64,000 bases of DNA, taken from Microbacterium sp. BR1. GTDB lineage: Bacteria; Actinomycetota; Actinomycetes; Actinomycetales; Microbacteriaceae. Below, in pieces: positions 25,263 through 34,481 of the stretch (position 1 is its first letter; each line of letters opens with the position of its first letter). The stretch covers positions 1,054,001-1,118,000 of the forward strand of contig NZ_NMUN01000004.1 of NCBI RefSeq assembly GCF_002812725.1, in the 5' to 3' direction. The notes beneath the pieces are model-generated. The model made no database searches. It saw only the letters and a program-made list of their open reading frames with translations, and was not told the DNA's origin. Both the position numbers and the translations under genes were made by a program.

Positions 25263-26162
25263 AAGATCGAGCACCCAACGCGCCCCGCGCACCGTGGCAC
25301 CCAGTCGCTCAGCCCGACGCGTCAGCCCGGCATCGCTCGTGACCACGGTCAACGCGGCACCATTCGCGTCGAGGTCAGTCACGGTCGCCACGATCGCGTC
25401 GTCGCCGGATGCATCTGCCCGCACGATCTCGATCGGACCGGAACGATCGGCGACGCCGCGCGCGGCTCCCTCGAGCACGACGACGAAGCGCGGAAACCAC
25501 CGGTCGACCGGCAGGGCGATCGCGGATGCCTCGAGCCCGGCGACGGCGAGTGCCTCCAGCCGATCGAGCAGACGATCCGTCGCACCCGCGCGATCCTTCC
25601 ACCACCCGTCCGGCACCGAACCGACGACGTTTGCCGCGTCCACGACGACCACGGGTCGCAGGTGCAGTGTGGGCCGCAGGTGACTCCAGGCATCCTCGAA
25701 AGACGGATGCAGCGGGTGGTCCACGACGTCGTCGACGCGCACCCACTCCAGCGCGTGGCTCTCGGGGTCGCTGATGACGGGCTCGAAGGGGACGATGACG
25801 TCGCCGATCACCGTCGTGTACGACCAGATGTCGAGGTCGAGCACGCTCGTGGCGCGCGGTCTGATCGCCGACCCGGGCACACCGGCCTCTTCGAGCGCCT
25901 CGCGCAGGGCCGCGTCCATCGCCGACTCACCCTCGTGGCGTGCGCCACCCGGAAGCGCCCAGGTGCCGCCGAAGTGGCTCCACGACACGCGATGCTGCAA
26001 CAGCACGCTGTTGCGCGCGGCGTCGTACGCGAGCAGGCCTGCCGCGCCGTACCGGCCCCAGTAACGTTCGCCACTCGGCGCGACAACCCACGCATCCCCC
26101 GAGTCGCGGGGCCCGAACGGCCGCCGCGGCTCACCGGGGACGGGGGGCTCGATGCTCACCAC
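25254..26162 (-). CDS. NUDIX hydrolase fused to a NYN/YacP-like nuclease domain
   Basis: 302 residues, two parts. The N-terminal half carries a full NUDIX box, GGARHEGESAMDAALREALEEAG near residue 72, with a WALPGG strand before it. The second half, from about residue 168, reads VVVVDAANVVGSVPDGWWKD with later Asp-rich strands (VTSDAGLTRRAERLG), like NYN (PIN-fold) domains. NUDIX parts hydrolyse nucleotide diphosphate derivatives; NYN domains are metal-dependent RNases. GTG start; a second GTG follows directly. Whether one protein combines both activities is unproven; the domain reading is from motif recognition. Confidence 0.75.
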   Translation of the reverse strand: MVSIEPPVPGEPRRPFGPRDSGDAWVVAPSGERYWGRYGAAGLLAYDAARNSVLLQHRVSWSHFGGTWALPGGARHEGESAMDAALREALEEAGVPGSAIRPRATSVLDLDIWSYTTVIGDVIVPFEPVISDPESHALEWVRVDDVVDHPLHPSFEDAWSHLRPTLHLRPVVVVDAANVVGSVPDGWWKDRAGATDRLLDRLEALAVAGLEASAIALPVDRWFPRFVVVLEGAARGVADRSGPIEIVRADASGDDAIVATVTDLDANGAALTVVTSDAGLTRRAERLGATVRGARWVLDLLR

Positions 26163-26208
26163 ACCAGATTGTCACACCCGGGCGGGCGCAGCGCCCGACC
26201 GGCCCGGT

Positions 26209-27732
26209 TCAGCGCGTGCGGCGCTCGCGCACCCGCATGTTGATCTGGATCGGCGTGCCCTCGAAACCGAAGATCTCGCGCAGGCGACGGGCGATGAAGC
26301 GGCGGTAGCCGGGGTCGAGGAATCCAGTCGTGAACAGCACGAATGTCGGCGGGCGGGAGGCTGCCTGCGTGCCGAACAGAATGCGCGGCTGCTTGCCACC
26401 GCGCAAGGGGTGCGGGTGCTCGGCCACGAGTTCGGAGAGGAAGGCATTGAACTTACCGGTCGGAATCCGCTGATCCCACGACTCCAGCGACGTCTCGAGC
26501 GCCGGCACGAGCTTGTCGAGGTGACGCCCGGTCTTGGCCGAGATGTTCACGCGGGGTGCCCATGCGACGTGAGCGAGGTCCTGTTCGATCTCACGCTCGA
26601 GATAGCGTCGACGATCGTCGTCGACGAGCTTGTCGCTCGAGAGCAGGTCCCACTTGTTGAACGCGAGCACGAGCGCGCGTCCCGACTCGAGCACCATGTC
26701 GATGATGCGGACGTCCTGCTCGCTGAGCGACTCGCTCACATCCAGCACGACGACGGCGACCTCCGCCTTTTCCAGCGCCGTCGCCGTACGCAGCGATGCG
26801 TAGAAATCGGCGCCCTGCTGCAGGTGCACGCGGCGACGAATGCCGGCGGTGTCGACCAGACGCCAGAGCTTGCCGCCCAGCTCGACGATCTCGTCGACCG
26901 GGTCGCGGGTCGTGCCGGCGAGTTCGTTGACGACGACGCGCTCCTCGCCCGCCGCCTTGTTGAGCAGCGAGGACTTGCCGACGTTGGGGCGTCCGAGGAT
27001 CGCAACGCGGCGCGGGCCGCCGATCTCGTGCGAGGCGACGGCCGAGACCTCGGGCAGCTTCTCCATCAACTGGTCGAGCAGGTCGGCGACGCCGCGACCG
27101 TGAATGGCCGACACGGGGTGCGGCTCGCCGAGGCCCAGGCTCCAGAGCGCGGCGGCCTCGGGCTCGTGGCGTGCGTCGTCGATCTTGTTCGCGACGAGGA
27201 AGACGGGCTTGCCGCTCTTGCGCAGCAGCTTCACGACCTGCTCGTCCGTCGCGGTGGGTCCGACCATGGCGTCCACGACGAAGAGGACGACGTCCGACAG
27301 GTCGATGGCGATCTCGGCCTGTGCGGCGACGGATGCGTCGATGCCCCGCGCATCCGGTTCCCAGCCGCCCGTGTCGACCAGCGAGAAGCGCCGGTCCATC
27401 CATTCGGCCTTGTACGTGACGCGGTCGCGCGTCACACCCGGGGTGTCTTCAACGACGGCCTCGCGACGGCCGAGGATGCGGTTGACGAGCGCGGACTTGC
27501 CGACGTTCGGGCGGCCCACGATCGCCACGACGGGCAGCGCCGGGAGGTACTCGATGCCGTCGATGCCGCGCTCGACACCCGCGAGCAGGTGCGCGTCGTC
27601 CTCGTCCAGGTCGTAGTCGGCGAGGGATGCGCGCAGCGTCGCCGCCCTCTGCTCGACGAGCTCGGGGTCGAGTTCGGCAAGCTTCTCGGCGATCTGGTCG
27701 GGGCGACCTTCGTATTCGTCGTCAGCGCTCAT
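26209..27732 (-). CDS. der: Ribosome-assembly GTPase Der (EngA)
   Basis: 507 residues with two tandem GTPase domains. First: [12 protein letters not shown] near residue 73, [13 protein letters not shown] and NKID. Second: [14 protein letters not shown] near 250, DTAGI and NKWD, then a KH-like C-terminal domain. A 65-residue acidic N-terminal extension is usual in actinobacterial Der. It acts in 50S subunit assembly. Its ATG overlaps the stop of cmk upstream, and the pair is commonly conserved in this order. Confidence 0.97.
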   Translation of the reverse strand: MSADDEYEGRPDQIAEKLAELDPELVEQRAATLRASLADYDLDEDDAHLLAGVERGIDGIEYLPALPVVAIVGRPNVGKSALVNRILGRREAVVEDTPGVTRDRVTYKAEWMDRRFSLVDTGGWEPDARGIDASVAAQAEIAIDLSDVVLFVVDAMVGPTATDEQVVKLLRKSGKPVFLVANKIDDARHEPEAAALWSLGLGEPHPVSAIHGRGVADLLDQLMEKLPEVSAVASHEIGGPRRVAILGRPNVGKSSLLNKAAGEERVVVNELAGTTRDPVDEIVELGGKLWRLVDTAGIRRRVHLQQGADFYASLRTATALEKAEVAVVVLDVSESLSEQDVRIIDMVLESGRALVLAFNKWDLLSSDKLVDDDRRRYLEREIEQDLAHVAWAPRVNISAKTGRHLDKLVPALETSLESWDQRIPTGKFNAFLSELVAEHPHPLRGGKQPRILFGTQAASRPPTFVLFTTGFLDPGYRRFIARRLREIFGFEGTPIQINMRVRERRTR

Positions 27733-28448
27733 GGCGTCAGTCCTCGTGTTCTGCCGACGCGTGACCTCGAAACGATGTCGAGGACCGCGTCGACGGTCTG
27801 TTCGAGATCGAGGTCGGTCGAATCGACCACCTTGACCCCCGGGGCGGCGGTCAGGAAGTCGACCACCCCGCTGTCGGAGGCGTCACGGCGGTGCAGGGCG
27901 TCGGCGACGACCGCTGCTTCTACGCCGGTCAGCTCGGCGCTGCGCCGGGCGGCGCGCACCTCGGGGGCTGCTGTGAGCAGCAGCCGCACGGCCGCGTCGG
28001 GCGCGACGTTGGTCGTGATGTCCCGGCCCTCGACGACGATGCCGTCGGGGGCGTCGTGGATGATCGAGCGGAAGAGGTTCGTGACGGCCTGGCGGATGGC
28101 GGGCACCCGGGCGACGCCGCTGACGGCGTCCGAGACCCGCGGTTCGCGGATCGCACCGCTCACATCGACCGATCCGACGCGTACCCAGGGATCTTCGGGG
28201 TTGGTCGAGATGGCGAAGTCGAAATCTCCGGTCGCGTCGAGCACGGCGCTCGCATCGCTCGTGTCGGCACCGCGCTCGAGCACGTGCCAGGCGAGCGCGC
28301 GATACGCGGCGCCCGTGTCGAGGTAGCCGTAGCCGAGGCGCGAGGCCACCAGCTTCGCGACGCTCGACTTGCCGCTGCCCGCGGGACCGTCGATCGCGAT
28401 CACGTTGTCGGCGGTTGCCAGCGGCATCACAGTCGTGGGTTCACTCAT
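27729..28448 (-). CDS. cmk: Cytidylate kinase
   Basis: 239 residues. Walker A is [14 protein letters not shown] near residue 19, followed by [10 protein letters not shown] and the nucleotide-binding segment [15 protein letters not shown]; it phosphorylates CMP and dCMP with ATP. Its start overlaps the end of tyrA by eight bases and its stop overlaps the start of der, placing it in a coupled run tyrA-cmk-der. Confidence 0.97.
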   Translation of the reverse strand: MSEPTTVMPLATADNVIAIDGPAGSGKSSVAKLVASRLGYGYLDTGAAYRALAWHVLERGADTSDASAVLDATGDFDFAISTNPEDPWVRVGSVDVSGAIREPRVSDAVSGVARVPAIRQAVTNLFRSIIHDAPDGIVVEGRDITTNVAPDAAVRLLLTAAPEVRAARRSAELTGVEAAVVADALHRRDASDSGVVDFLTAAPGVKVVDSTDLDLEQTVDAVLDIVSRSRVGRTRGLTP

Positions 28449-29556
28449 TGCCCGTACCCGCCATCCGCCAACCCCGCTCCACCAATCCCGCGGCCGCGTT
28501 CGCGACGGTCGCGGGTTCCACGCTGATCTCGGCGAGGCCGAAGGCGGCTCCCGGCGAGTGTTCGAGCCTCAGGTCTTCGACGTTGACGCCGAGCGCGCCG
28601 AGGTCGCTGAACAGACGAGCGAGCTGCCCCGGGGAGTCATCCACCATCACGACGAGCTGCTCGAAGCGCCGCTTCTGCCCGTGCTTGCCGGGCAGGCGCT
28701 GGACGCCCTCGTTGCCACGCTGAATCGTGTCGGCGATCGTGCGGCGAGAGCCCGCGGCATCCGGGTCGCGCAGCGCATCGGCAACGCGGCCGAGGTCGGC
28801 GGCGAGCTGGTCGAGCACCTCGACGACGGGCTCGGCGTTCGCGCCCAGGATCTGCACCCACAGTTCGGGAGCGGATGCCGCGATGCGCGTCGTGTCGCGG
28901 ACGCCCTGGCCGGCGAGCCCGAGCGACTGCTCCGGCGCTTCGCGCAGCCGGGCCGCGAGCAGACTCGAGACGAGCTGCGGCACGTGCGAGACGACCGCGA
29001 CCGAGCGGTCGTGCTCCTCGGGCGTCATCTCGATCGGCATCGCGCCGAGATCGAGGGCCAGCCCTTCGACGACCGCGAGGTCCGCGGTCCGGGTCTCTTC
29101 GTCGCGGCACACCACCCAGGGCCGGCCGATGAACAGGTCGGAACGGGCCGAGATCGCTCCCCCGCGTTCACGACCGGCGAGGGGGTGCGAGCCGATGTAA
29201 CGGGTGAGGTCGACGCCGCGCTCGCGCAGTTCGTGCAGCGGCGCGAGCTTCACGCTTGCGACATCCGTCACGACCGCGTCGGGATAGCGCGCCAACTCGG
29301 CCGCGACGACGTCCGCGACGACGTCCGGGGGCACGGCGACGACCACGAGCCGAGGCTCGTCGTCGGGGCGGCTCAGCCGCCCGGCGCCGTAATCCACGGC
29401 CAGTCGTACCTGCGCGCGCGAGGTGTCATCGAGCGCGACATCGACCCCGAGCGCCATCAGGGCGTGCCCGACGCTCGCGCCGAGCAGCCCGGCACCGACC
29501 ACGCGGACGGTGCCGCTGGTGCGCGCGGCAACGCGGGGCGTGGTCGAGTCGGTCAC
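28441..29556 (-). CDS. tyrA: Prephenate dehydrogenase with C-terminal ACT-like domain
   Basis: 371 residues. The NAD-binding motif [12 protein letters not shown] begins near residue 19, and the active-site motif [12 protein letters not shown] near 140 includes the prephenate-binding His. A C-terminal segment ([21 protein letters not shown]) is an ACT domain, probably for tyrosine feedback. It makes 4-hydroxyphenylpyruvate for tyrosine synthesis. GTG start. In the same direction as rluB upstream and cmk downstream. Confidence 0.95.
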   Translation of the reverse strand: MTDSTTPRVAARTSGTVRVVGAGLLGASVGHALMALGVDVALDDTSRAQVRLAVDYGAGRLSRPDDEPRLVVVAVPPDVVADVVAAELARYPDAVVTDVASVKLAPLHELRERGVDLTRYIGSHPLAGRERGGAISARSDLFIGRPWVVCRDEETRTADLAVVEGLALDLGAMPIEMTPEEHDRSVAVVSHVPQLVSSLLAARLREAPEQSLGLAGQGVRDTTRIAASAPELWVQILGANAEPVVEVLDQLAADLGRVADALRDPDAAGSRRTIADTIQRGNEGVQRLPGKHGQKRRFEQLVVMVDDSPGQLARLFSDLGALGVNVEDLRLEHSPGAAFGLAEISVEPATVANAAAGLVERGWRMAGTGNE

Positions 29557-29565
29557 TGAAATCTC

Positions 29566-30372
29566 CTACGGTGTGTCGCCCTGCGGCTCGTCGTCGCTCG
29601 AAAGGGCGGCATCGCGGCGCGCAAGGGTGAGCAGCGCGCCGCGTTCCACCTTAGTCAACTCCCGCGCCTGCCCCGCCGGGAGAGTTCCCAGGTGGAGCGG
29701 GCCGAACTGCCTGCGGACGAGCTCGCGGACCGGATGCCCCACCTCTGCCATCATGCGCCGCACGATGCGGTTGCGACCCGAGTGCAGGGTCAGCTCCACC
29801 AGGCTCGTGCCGCCCGAGGCATCCAAGAGCCGCGCCTTGTCGGCCGCGATCGGTCCGTCCTCGAGCTCGATGCCGCGCGTCAGCTGCGCGATCGTCTGGG
29901 CGCTGACCCGGCCCGATACCTTCGCGATGTAGACCTTCGTCACGCCGTACGAGGGATGCGCGAGCACATGGGCGAGCTGACCGTCGTTGGTGAGGATGAG
30001 CAGGCCGCTCGTCTCGGCGTCGAGGCGACCGACGTTGTAGAGGCGCTCCGGCCACTCGGCCGTGTACCGGGTCAGGTCGGGGCGGCCGCGCTCGTCGCGC
30101 ATCGTGCTGACGACGCCCGTCGGCTTGTTGAGCATGACGTAGCGCATGCCCGACTCGACCTGCACGGCGACACCGTCGACGTCGACCAGGTCGGACTCCG
30201 GATGAATCCGCGCACCCATCTCCGTGACCACGACACCGTTCACCCGAACGCGCCCGTCGGCGATCAGCTCTTCGCTGACGCGCCGCGAGGCGACGCCGGC
30301 CTGGGCGAGCACCTTCTGCAGCCGCACACCGTCCGCCGAGGCATCCGTCGTCCCGGTCTCTCCACCACTCAT
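29566..30372 (-). CDS. rluB: 23S rRNA pseudouridine synthase, RluB family
   Basis: 268 residues. An N-terminal S4 domain (VRLQKVLAQAGVASRRVSEELIADGRVRVNG) precedes the synthase domain with the catalytic Asp in NVGRLDAETSGLLILTNDG. RluB-type enzymes make a pseudouridine near the peptidyl-transferase region. Start taken at 30372 (MSGGETG); the frame is open to 30444, but that part runs through intergenic short repeats with no ribosome site, so it is unlikely to be coding. Confidence 0.93.
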   Translation of the reverse strand: MSGGETGTTDASADGVRLQKVLAQAGVASRRVSEELIADGRVRVNGVVVTEMGARIHPESDLVDVDGVAVQVESGMRYVMLNKPTGVVSTMRDERGRPDLTRYTAEWPERLYNVGRLDAETSGLLILTNDGQLAHVLAHPSYGVTKVYIAKVSGRVSAQTIAQLTRGIELEDGPIAADKARLLDASGGTSLVELTLHSGRNRIVRRMMAEVGHPVRELVRRQFGPLHLGTLPAGQARELTKVERGALLTLARRDAALSSDDEPQGDTP

Positions 30373-30508
30373 CGCCGCATCCCCTGCTCCATGTCCCACT
30401 TTTCCCGCTCGATGTCCCAGTTTCGCCCGCAATGTGCCGTCCATACCGAGCCGAAGCGGGACATGCTTGGACAGGATGGCTCGCTTCGGCCGGGAACCTG
30501 AACCACGC
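30373..30508. repeat. Intergenic short repeats between scpB and rluB
   Basis: On the minus strand GCGGGCGAAACTGGGACAT and GCGGGAAAAGTGGGACAT occur in tandem, and CATGTCCCGCTTCGG stands inverted about 60 bases before. GACGGCACATTGCGG here resembles AACGGCATGTTGCGT in the hairpin at 50194. Otherwise no gene is seen here. Confidence 0.5.
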
Positions 30509-31084
30509 TCACCGGCCGAGAGCTTCGTCGAGGCTGTCGTCGTCCGAGACGTCGGGCAACAGGGGCGAGATCGGCGGCAGCTCGTCGAGCGAGTTGATGC
30601 CGAGGTTCACCAGCAGCGCATCGGTCGTGCCGTAGTGGATCGCCCCGGTCTCGGGATCCGCGTACTCCTCGGTGATCAAACCCCGGCCGAGCAGCGTCCG
30701 CACGACCGAGTCGACGTTGACGGCGCGGATCGCGGCGACCTGGCCGCGCGTGACCGGCTGCTTGTAGGCGATCACGGCGAGCGTCTCGAGCGCCGCCTGC
30801 GACAGCCGCGACGGCGCCTGCGTGTTCACGAACTCGCTCACCAGGTCGTCGTGCTCGGCGCGGACGTACAGCCGCCATCCCCCGCCGACCTCGCGCAGTT
30901 CGAACCCGCGCCGCGGCCCGCCGGCCACGCCGTCGTAGTCCTCGACCAGCGACTCGATCGCCTGCCGCACCGCGGCGACGGGTGCCGCCACGGCGGTCGC
31001 CAGGGCGACGAGGCTCTGCGGCTCTTCGATCACGAGCAGGATCGCCTCGAGACGACGGGCGACGTCTTGATGTTCAGCGGTCAT
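30509..31084 (-). CDS. scpB: Segregation and condensation protein B
   Basis: 191 residues. Two winged-helix domains are evident: RRLEAILLVIEEPQSLVALA and ALETLAVIAYKQPVTRGQVAAIRAVNVDSVVRTL, the ScpB signature. It binds ScpA and SMC in the condensin complex. True start ATG 31084 (MTAEHQD); the longer frame to 31249 reads through scpA. Overlaps scpA by 11 bases. Confidence 0.95.
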   Translation of the reverse strand: MTAEHQDVARRLEAILLVIEEPQSLVALATAVAAPVAAVRQAIESLVEDYDGVAGGPRRGFELREVGGGWRLYVRAEHDDLVSEFVNTQAPSRLSQAALETLAVIAYKQPVTRGQVAAIRAVNVDSVVRTLLGRGLITEEYADPETGAIHYGTTDALLVNLGINSLDELPPISPLLPDVSDDDSLDEALGR

Positions 31085-31904
31085 AGTCGGCCCCCAGGGT
31101 CGCAAGTTGTTCGTCGGACCAGTTCTCGGCCGACCATCGCAGGGTGAGTTCGCCGAGCGGCTCGACCTGTTCGAACGACAGCGCCGCGTGACGGTAGAGC
31201 TCGAGGATCGACAGGAAGCGCGCCACGACGATGCCGGGCTGCGTGACACCCGCGACGAGCTCGCGGAAGCTCACCGATTCGGCCCGCCGCAGCAACGACA
31301 CCACCACGGCCGCCTGCTCGCGGATGCTGACCAGCGGCGCGTGCAGGTGCTCGAGCCCGACGTGCGGGATCTCGCGCGGGCTCAGCGCCAGCAGGGCGAT
31401 CGCGGCGAAGTCCTCGACCGACAGCGTCCAGACCAGTTCGGGAACGGCCGCGCGATGCTTCTCGTCCAGCCGAACGGCGCGGGCGTGCCGCGTGTCCTCA
31501 CTCTGCAGCCGGGTGCCGAACCAACCCGAAACCTCTTTGAACGCGCGGTACTGCAACAGGCGCGCGAACAGCAGGTCCCGCGCCTCGAGCAGCGCGACGG
31601 ACTCGGAATCGACGAGCTCGCCCTGCGGCAGCAACCCCGCGACCTTCATATCGAGCAGCGTCGCCGCCACGACGAGGAACTCGCTCGCGCGCTCCAGCTC
31701 TTCGTCCGGATCGAGCGCCCGCAGATACGAGATGAACTCATCCGTGACCTTGCTGAGCGCGATCTCGGTGATGTCGAGCTCGTGCTTCGAAATCAGCGAG
31801 AGCAGCAGGTCGAACGGGCCGTCGAAGCCCGTGACCGAAACCCGGAATCGGCCGTCGCCGTCCCCGTCATCAGCCGCCGACGCGGTCTCAGGCGACGTCG
31901 CCAC
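31074..31904 (-). CDS. scpA: Segregation and condensation protein A (kleisin)
   Basis: 276 residues. The ScpA N-terminal motif VSVTGFDGPFDLLLSLISKHELDITEIALSKVTDEF is intact, and the C-terminal winged helix (SFRELVAGVTQPGIVVARFLSILELYRH) is present. Links the SMC heads in condensin. GTG 31904 (VATSPET) chosen, overlapping parA by 17 bases; the alternative start inside parA at 31997 adds 31 unlikely residues. Confidence 0.94.
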   Translation of the reverse strand: MATSPETASAADDGDGDGRFRVSVTGFDGPFDLLLSLISKHELDITEIALSKVTDEFISYLRALDPDEELERASEFLVVAATLLDMKVAGLLPQGELVDSESVALLEARDLLFARLLQYRAFKEVSGWFGTRLQSEDTRHARAVRLDEKHRAAVPELVWTLSVEDFAAIALLALSPREIPHVGLEHLHAPLVSIREQAAVVVSLLRRAESVSFRELVAGVTQPGIVVARFLSILELYRHAALSFEQVEPLGELTLRWSAENWSDEQLATLGADYDR

Positions 31905-32796
31905 GGGCGACCAGTTCCCGCGCCAGGCGCAGGTAGGCCTGGGCGGCGGCGTGCTCGGGGGCGAATTCGATGATCGGCAGACCCGAGACGGATGCATCCG
32001 GGAACTTCACGGTGCGACCGATGACCGTCTCGAGCACGTCGTCACCGAAAGCCTCGACGACGCGTTCGAGGACCTCACGGGCGTGGAGGGTGCGTGCGTC
32101 GTACATCGTCGCGAGGACCCCGTCGAGCTCGATCGCGGGGTTGAGGCGATCGCGCACCTTCTCGATCGTCTCGATCAGCAGGGCGACGCCGCGCATCGCG
32201 AAGAACTCGCACTCCATCGGGATGAGCACGCCGTGGCTGGCCGTGAGGGCATTGACCGTGAGCAGTCCCAGCGAGGGCTGGCAGTCGATCAGGATGACGT
32301 CGTACTCACGCGAGACGTGCCGCAGCACGCGCGCCAGGATCGTCTCGCGGGCGACCTCGTTGACCAGGTGCACCTCGGCGGCCGACAGGTCGATGTTGGC
32401 CGGCAGCACGTCCAGACCCTCGGTGCGCGAGGGAACGATCACCTCGTGCGGGTCGCGTTTGGTGTCGAGCAGCAGGTCGTAGACGGTCGGCACGTCGTGC
32501 GTCTGGATTCCGAGGCCGGCCGACAGCGCGCCCTGCGGGTCGAAGTCGACGACCAGGACGCGACGCCCATAGTGCGCGAGAGATGCGGCCAGGTTGATGG
32601 TCGTGGTCGTCTTGCCGACCCCGCCCTTTTGGTTGCAGAGCGAGATGATGCGGGCCGGGCCGTGCGAGGCGAGCTTCGGAGGCGTGGGAAAGCCGTGGTA
32701 CGGACGACCGGTCGGGCCGAGGGGTGCCTCATCCGTCGAGGAGGCCTTCTTCGTGCCCCGCGCGCTGCCCGCCACCGATACTCCCTGCTTCACCAT
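31888..32796 (-). CDS. ParA/Soj-like chromosome-partition ATPase
   Basis: 302 residues. The deviant Walker A motif CNQKGGVGKTTTTINLA is near residue 55, followed by VDFDPQG and LIDCQPSLG. This is the ParA-like gene that accompanies scpA in many actinobacteria rather than the parA next to parB at the origin. Start ATG 32796 (MVKQGVS) preferred; the frame extends to 32829. It overlaps scpA. Confidence 0.93.
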   Translation of the reverse strand: MVKQGVSVAGSARGTKKASSTDEAPLGPTGRPYHGFPTPPKLASHGPARIISLCNQKGGVGKTTTTINLAASLAHYGRRVLVVDFDPQGALSAGLGIQTHDVPTVYDLLLDTKRDPHEVIVPSRTEGLDVLPANIDLSAAEVHLVNEVARETILARVLRHVSREYDVILIDCQPSLGLLTVNALTASHGVLIPMECEFFAMRGVALLIETIEKVRDRLNPAIELDGVLATMYDARTLHAREVLERVVEAFGDDVLETVIGRTVKFPDASVSGLPIIEFAPEHAAAQAYLRLARELVARGDVA

Positions 32797-32882
32797 CTGA
32801 ACCCCATGTTGTGGACCGATTCTAGTCACCCGTGCCCCCTCGACCCTGGCGGCGCGCGCGAGGGCCGGTGCTGTCCGACGCG

Positions 32883-33815
32883 TTACCGTGCGCGCGGATG
32901 GGATGTCGCGTACACGTCGCGCAGGGCGTCGACCGTGACGTGCGTGTAGATCTGCGTCGTCGCGACCGAGGCGTGCCCGAGCAGTTCCTGCACGACACGC
33001 ACGTCGGCGCCGCCCTGCAACAGGTGTGTCGCGAACGAGTGCCGCAGGGTGTGCGGTGAGACGTGGGCCGAGATCCCCGCCTTCTCGGCGGCGGCACGGA
33101 TGACGAGCCAGGCGCTCTGCCGCGACAGCGGCGCCCCGCGTGCCCCGAGAAACAGCCGCGGCGTGGCGCGACCACGCAGCGACAGCTCGGGACGCACACG
33201 GGTGAGGTAGGCATCCACCGCCGCGCGGGCGAACGATCCCACGGGCACGATCCGTTCCTTGTCGCCCTTGCCGCGCAGGCGGACGATGTCGCCGGTCGAG
33301 CCGTTGCCGGTCGCGCCGCCGCCGCCCATGAGATCGTCGACGTCGAGGGTGACGACCTCCGACACCCGAGCTCCCGTCGCGTACATCAGCTCGAGCAGCG
33401 CCCGATCCCGCAATCCGATGGGGTCCTCACCCGACGGCGCCGCGAGCAGCCGCTCGACCTGCTCGATCGTCAGCGCCTGGGGCAGACGCCGGGCGGCCTT
33501 CGGCGGGCGCAGCCGAGTCGAGACATCCTCGTCCTCGATTCCTTCGCGGGCGAGGTAACGGTGCAGGCCCCGCACCGAAGACTGCAGGCGCGCGAGGCTC
33601 GAAGCGGCGGGGGGCGGGGATGCGGCGGCCCGGTCTGCGACGTAACGCGCGACGACGTCCGGTGTGACATCCGTCGTGTCGCGAACGCCCTGCTCGGTCA
33701 GCCATCCGACGTAGTCGCCGAGGTCACGGCGATAGGCCGCAACCGTGTGCTCGGACAGCCCGCGCTCGATCGAGACGTGGCGTAGATACGCCGTCACGGC
33801 TCGATCGATCCGCAC
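32883..33815 (-). CDS. xerD: Site-specific tyrosine recombinase XerD
   Basis: 310 residues. An N-terminal SAM-like DNA-binding domain ([25 protein letters not shown]) and a catalytic domain with Arg in ATGARVSEV, Lys in [38 protein letters not shown] and the nucleophile Tyr in that last motif. Resolves chromosome dimers at dif. GTG start with GGAGG nine bases before. Tandem repeats lie immediately upstream. Confidence 0.95.
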   Translation of the reverse strand: MRIDRAVTAYLRHVSIERGLSEHTVAAYRRDLGDYVGWLTEQGVRDTTDVTPDVVARYVADRAAASPPPAASSLARLQSSVRGLHRYLAREGIEDEDVSTRLRPPKAARRLPQALTIEQVERLLAAPSGEDPIGLRDRALLELMYATGARVSEVVTLDVDDLMGGGGATGNGSTGDIVRLRGKGDKERIVPVGSFARAAVDAYLTRVRPELSLRGRATPRLFLGARGAPLSRQSAWLVIRAAAEKAGISAHVSPHTLRHSFATHLLQGGADVRVVQELLGHASVATTQIYTHVTVDALRDVYATSHPRAR

Positions 33816-33830
33816 CGAGGTTCGCCTCCG

Positions 33831-33886
33831 TCCCGTTCGCTCAGTCCCGTTCGCTCAGTCCCGTTTGCTCAGTCCCGCTCGCTCAG
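33831..33886. repeat. 14-bp tandem repeat upstream of xerD
   Basis: Four copies of TCCCGTTCGCTCAG (the third with one change T for C, the fourth with C for T), then a partial TCCCG. The array fills the 84-base gap between a NUDIX gene and xerD and ends just before the GGAGG of xerD. Confidence 0.9.
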
Positions 33887-33899
33887 TCCCGGATTCGGC

Positions 33900-34481
33900 T
33901 CAGCCCGCCGCGCGCCGGCGACGTTCGGATGCCGCAAGCACGGCGACGATCAGGATCGCGTTCTGCATCCGCCCCTCGAGCACGGCCGTGACGGCGTCTT
34001 CGAGCGGAACCCACTCCAAGCGGATGTCGGCCTCTTCGGCCTCGCGCGCGTACGTCTCGGGCGCGGGTGAGATGCCCTCCGCGAGGAAGATGTGCACGAC
34101 CTCGTCGCTGCCGCCCGGTGAGGTCTTCATGCTGACGAGCTCGCTCCAGCGGCTCGCCGTCAGATCGGCCTCTTCGGCCAGCTCACGGCGGGCGGTGTCG
34201 GCGGGCGGCTCCCCGTCGATGTCGAGCAGGCCCGCCGGGATCTCCCAGTCGCGCGAACGGATCGGATGACGATACTGCTGCAGCAGCAGGATCCGTCCGT
34301 CGTCATCGATCGCCGCGATGGCGACGGCACCGGTGTGATCGACGTAGTCGCGTGACGTCGACTCGCCGTTGTAGTCGAAGGTGTCGCTGCGCACATCCCA
34401 GACACGGCCGGGATAGACGACCTCGCTGCGGCTGATCTCGAGTTCGACCGGCTCATCGCGCAGTGCTGAGAAATCAGTCAT
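33900..34481 (-). CDS. NUDIX hydrolase (ADP-ribose pyrophosphatase-like)
   Basis: 193 residues. The NUDIX box begins at [24 protein letters not shown] near residue 95; before it [17 protein letters not shown], a motif of ADP-ribose pyrophosphatases. It should hydrolyse ADP-ribose or similar nucleotide sugars. Start at 34481 overlaps the end of pyrG by eight bases, the typical actinobacterial pyrG-NUDIX-xerD order. Confidence 0.92.
   Translation of the reverse strand: MTDFSALRDEPVELEISRSEVVYPGRVWDVRSDTFDYNGESTSRDYVDHTGAVAIAAIDDDGRILLLQQYRHPIRSRDWEIPAGLLDIDGEPPADTARRELAEEADLTASRWSELVSMKTSPGGSDEVVHIFLAEGISPAPETYAREAEEADIRLEWVPLEDAVTAVLEGRMQNAILIVAVLAASERRRRAAG

Noticed and set aside
30373..30444. 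Longer start for rluB at 30444
   Set aside because: The additional residues come from the repetitive intergenic stretch, and no ribosome site precedes that start.
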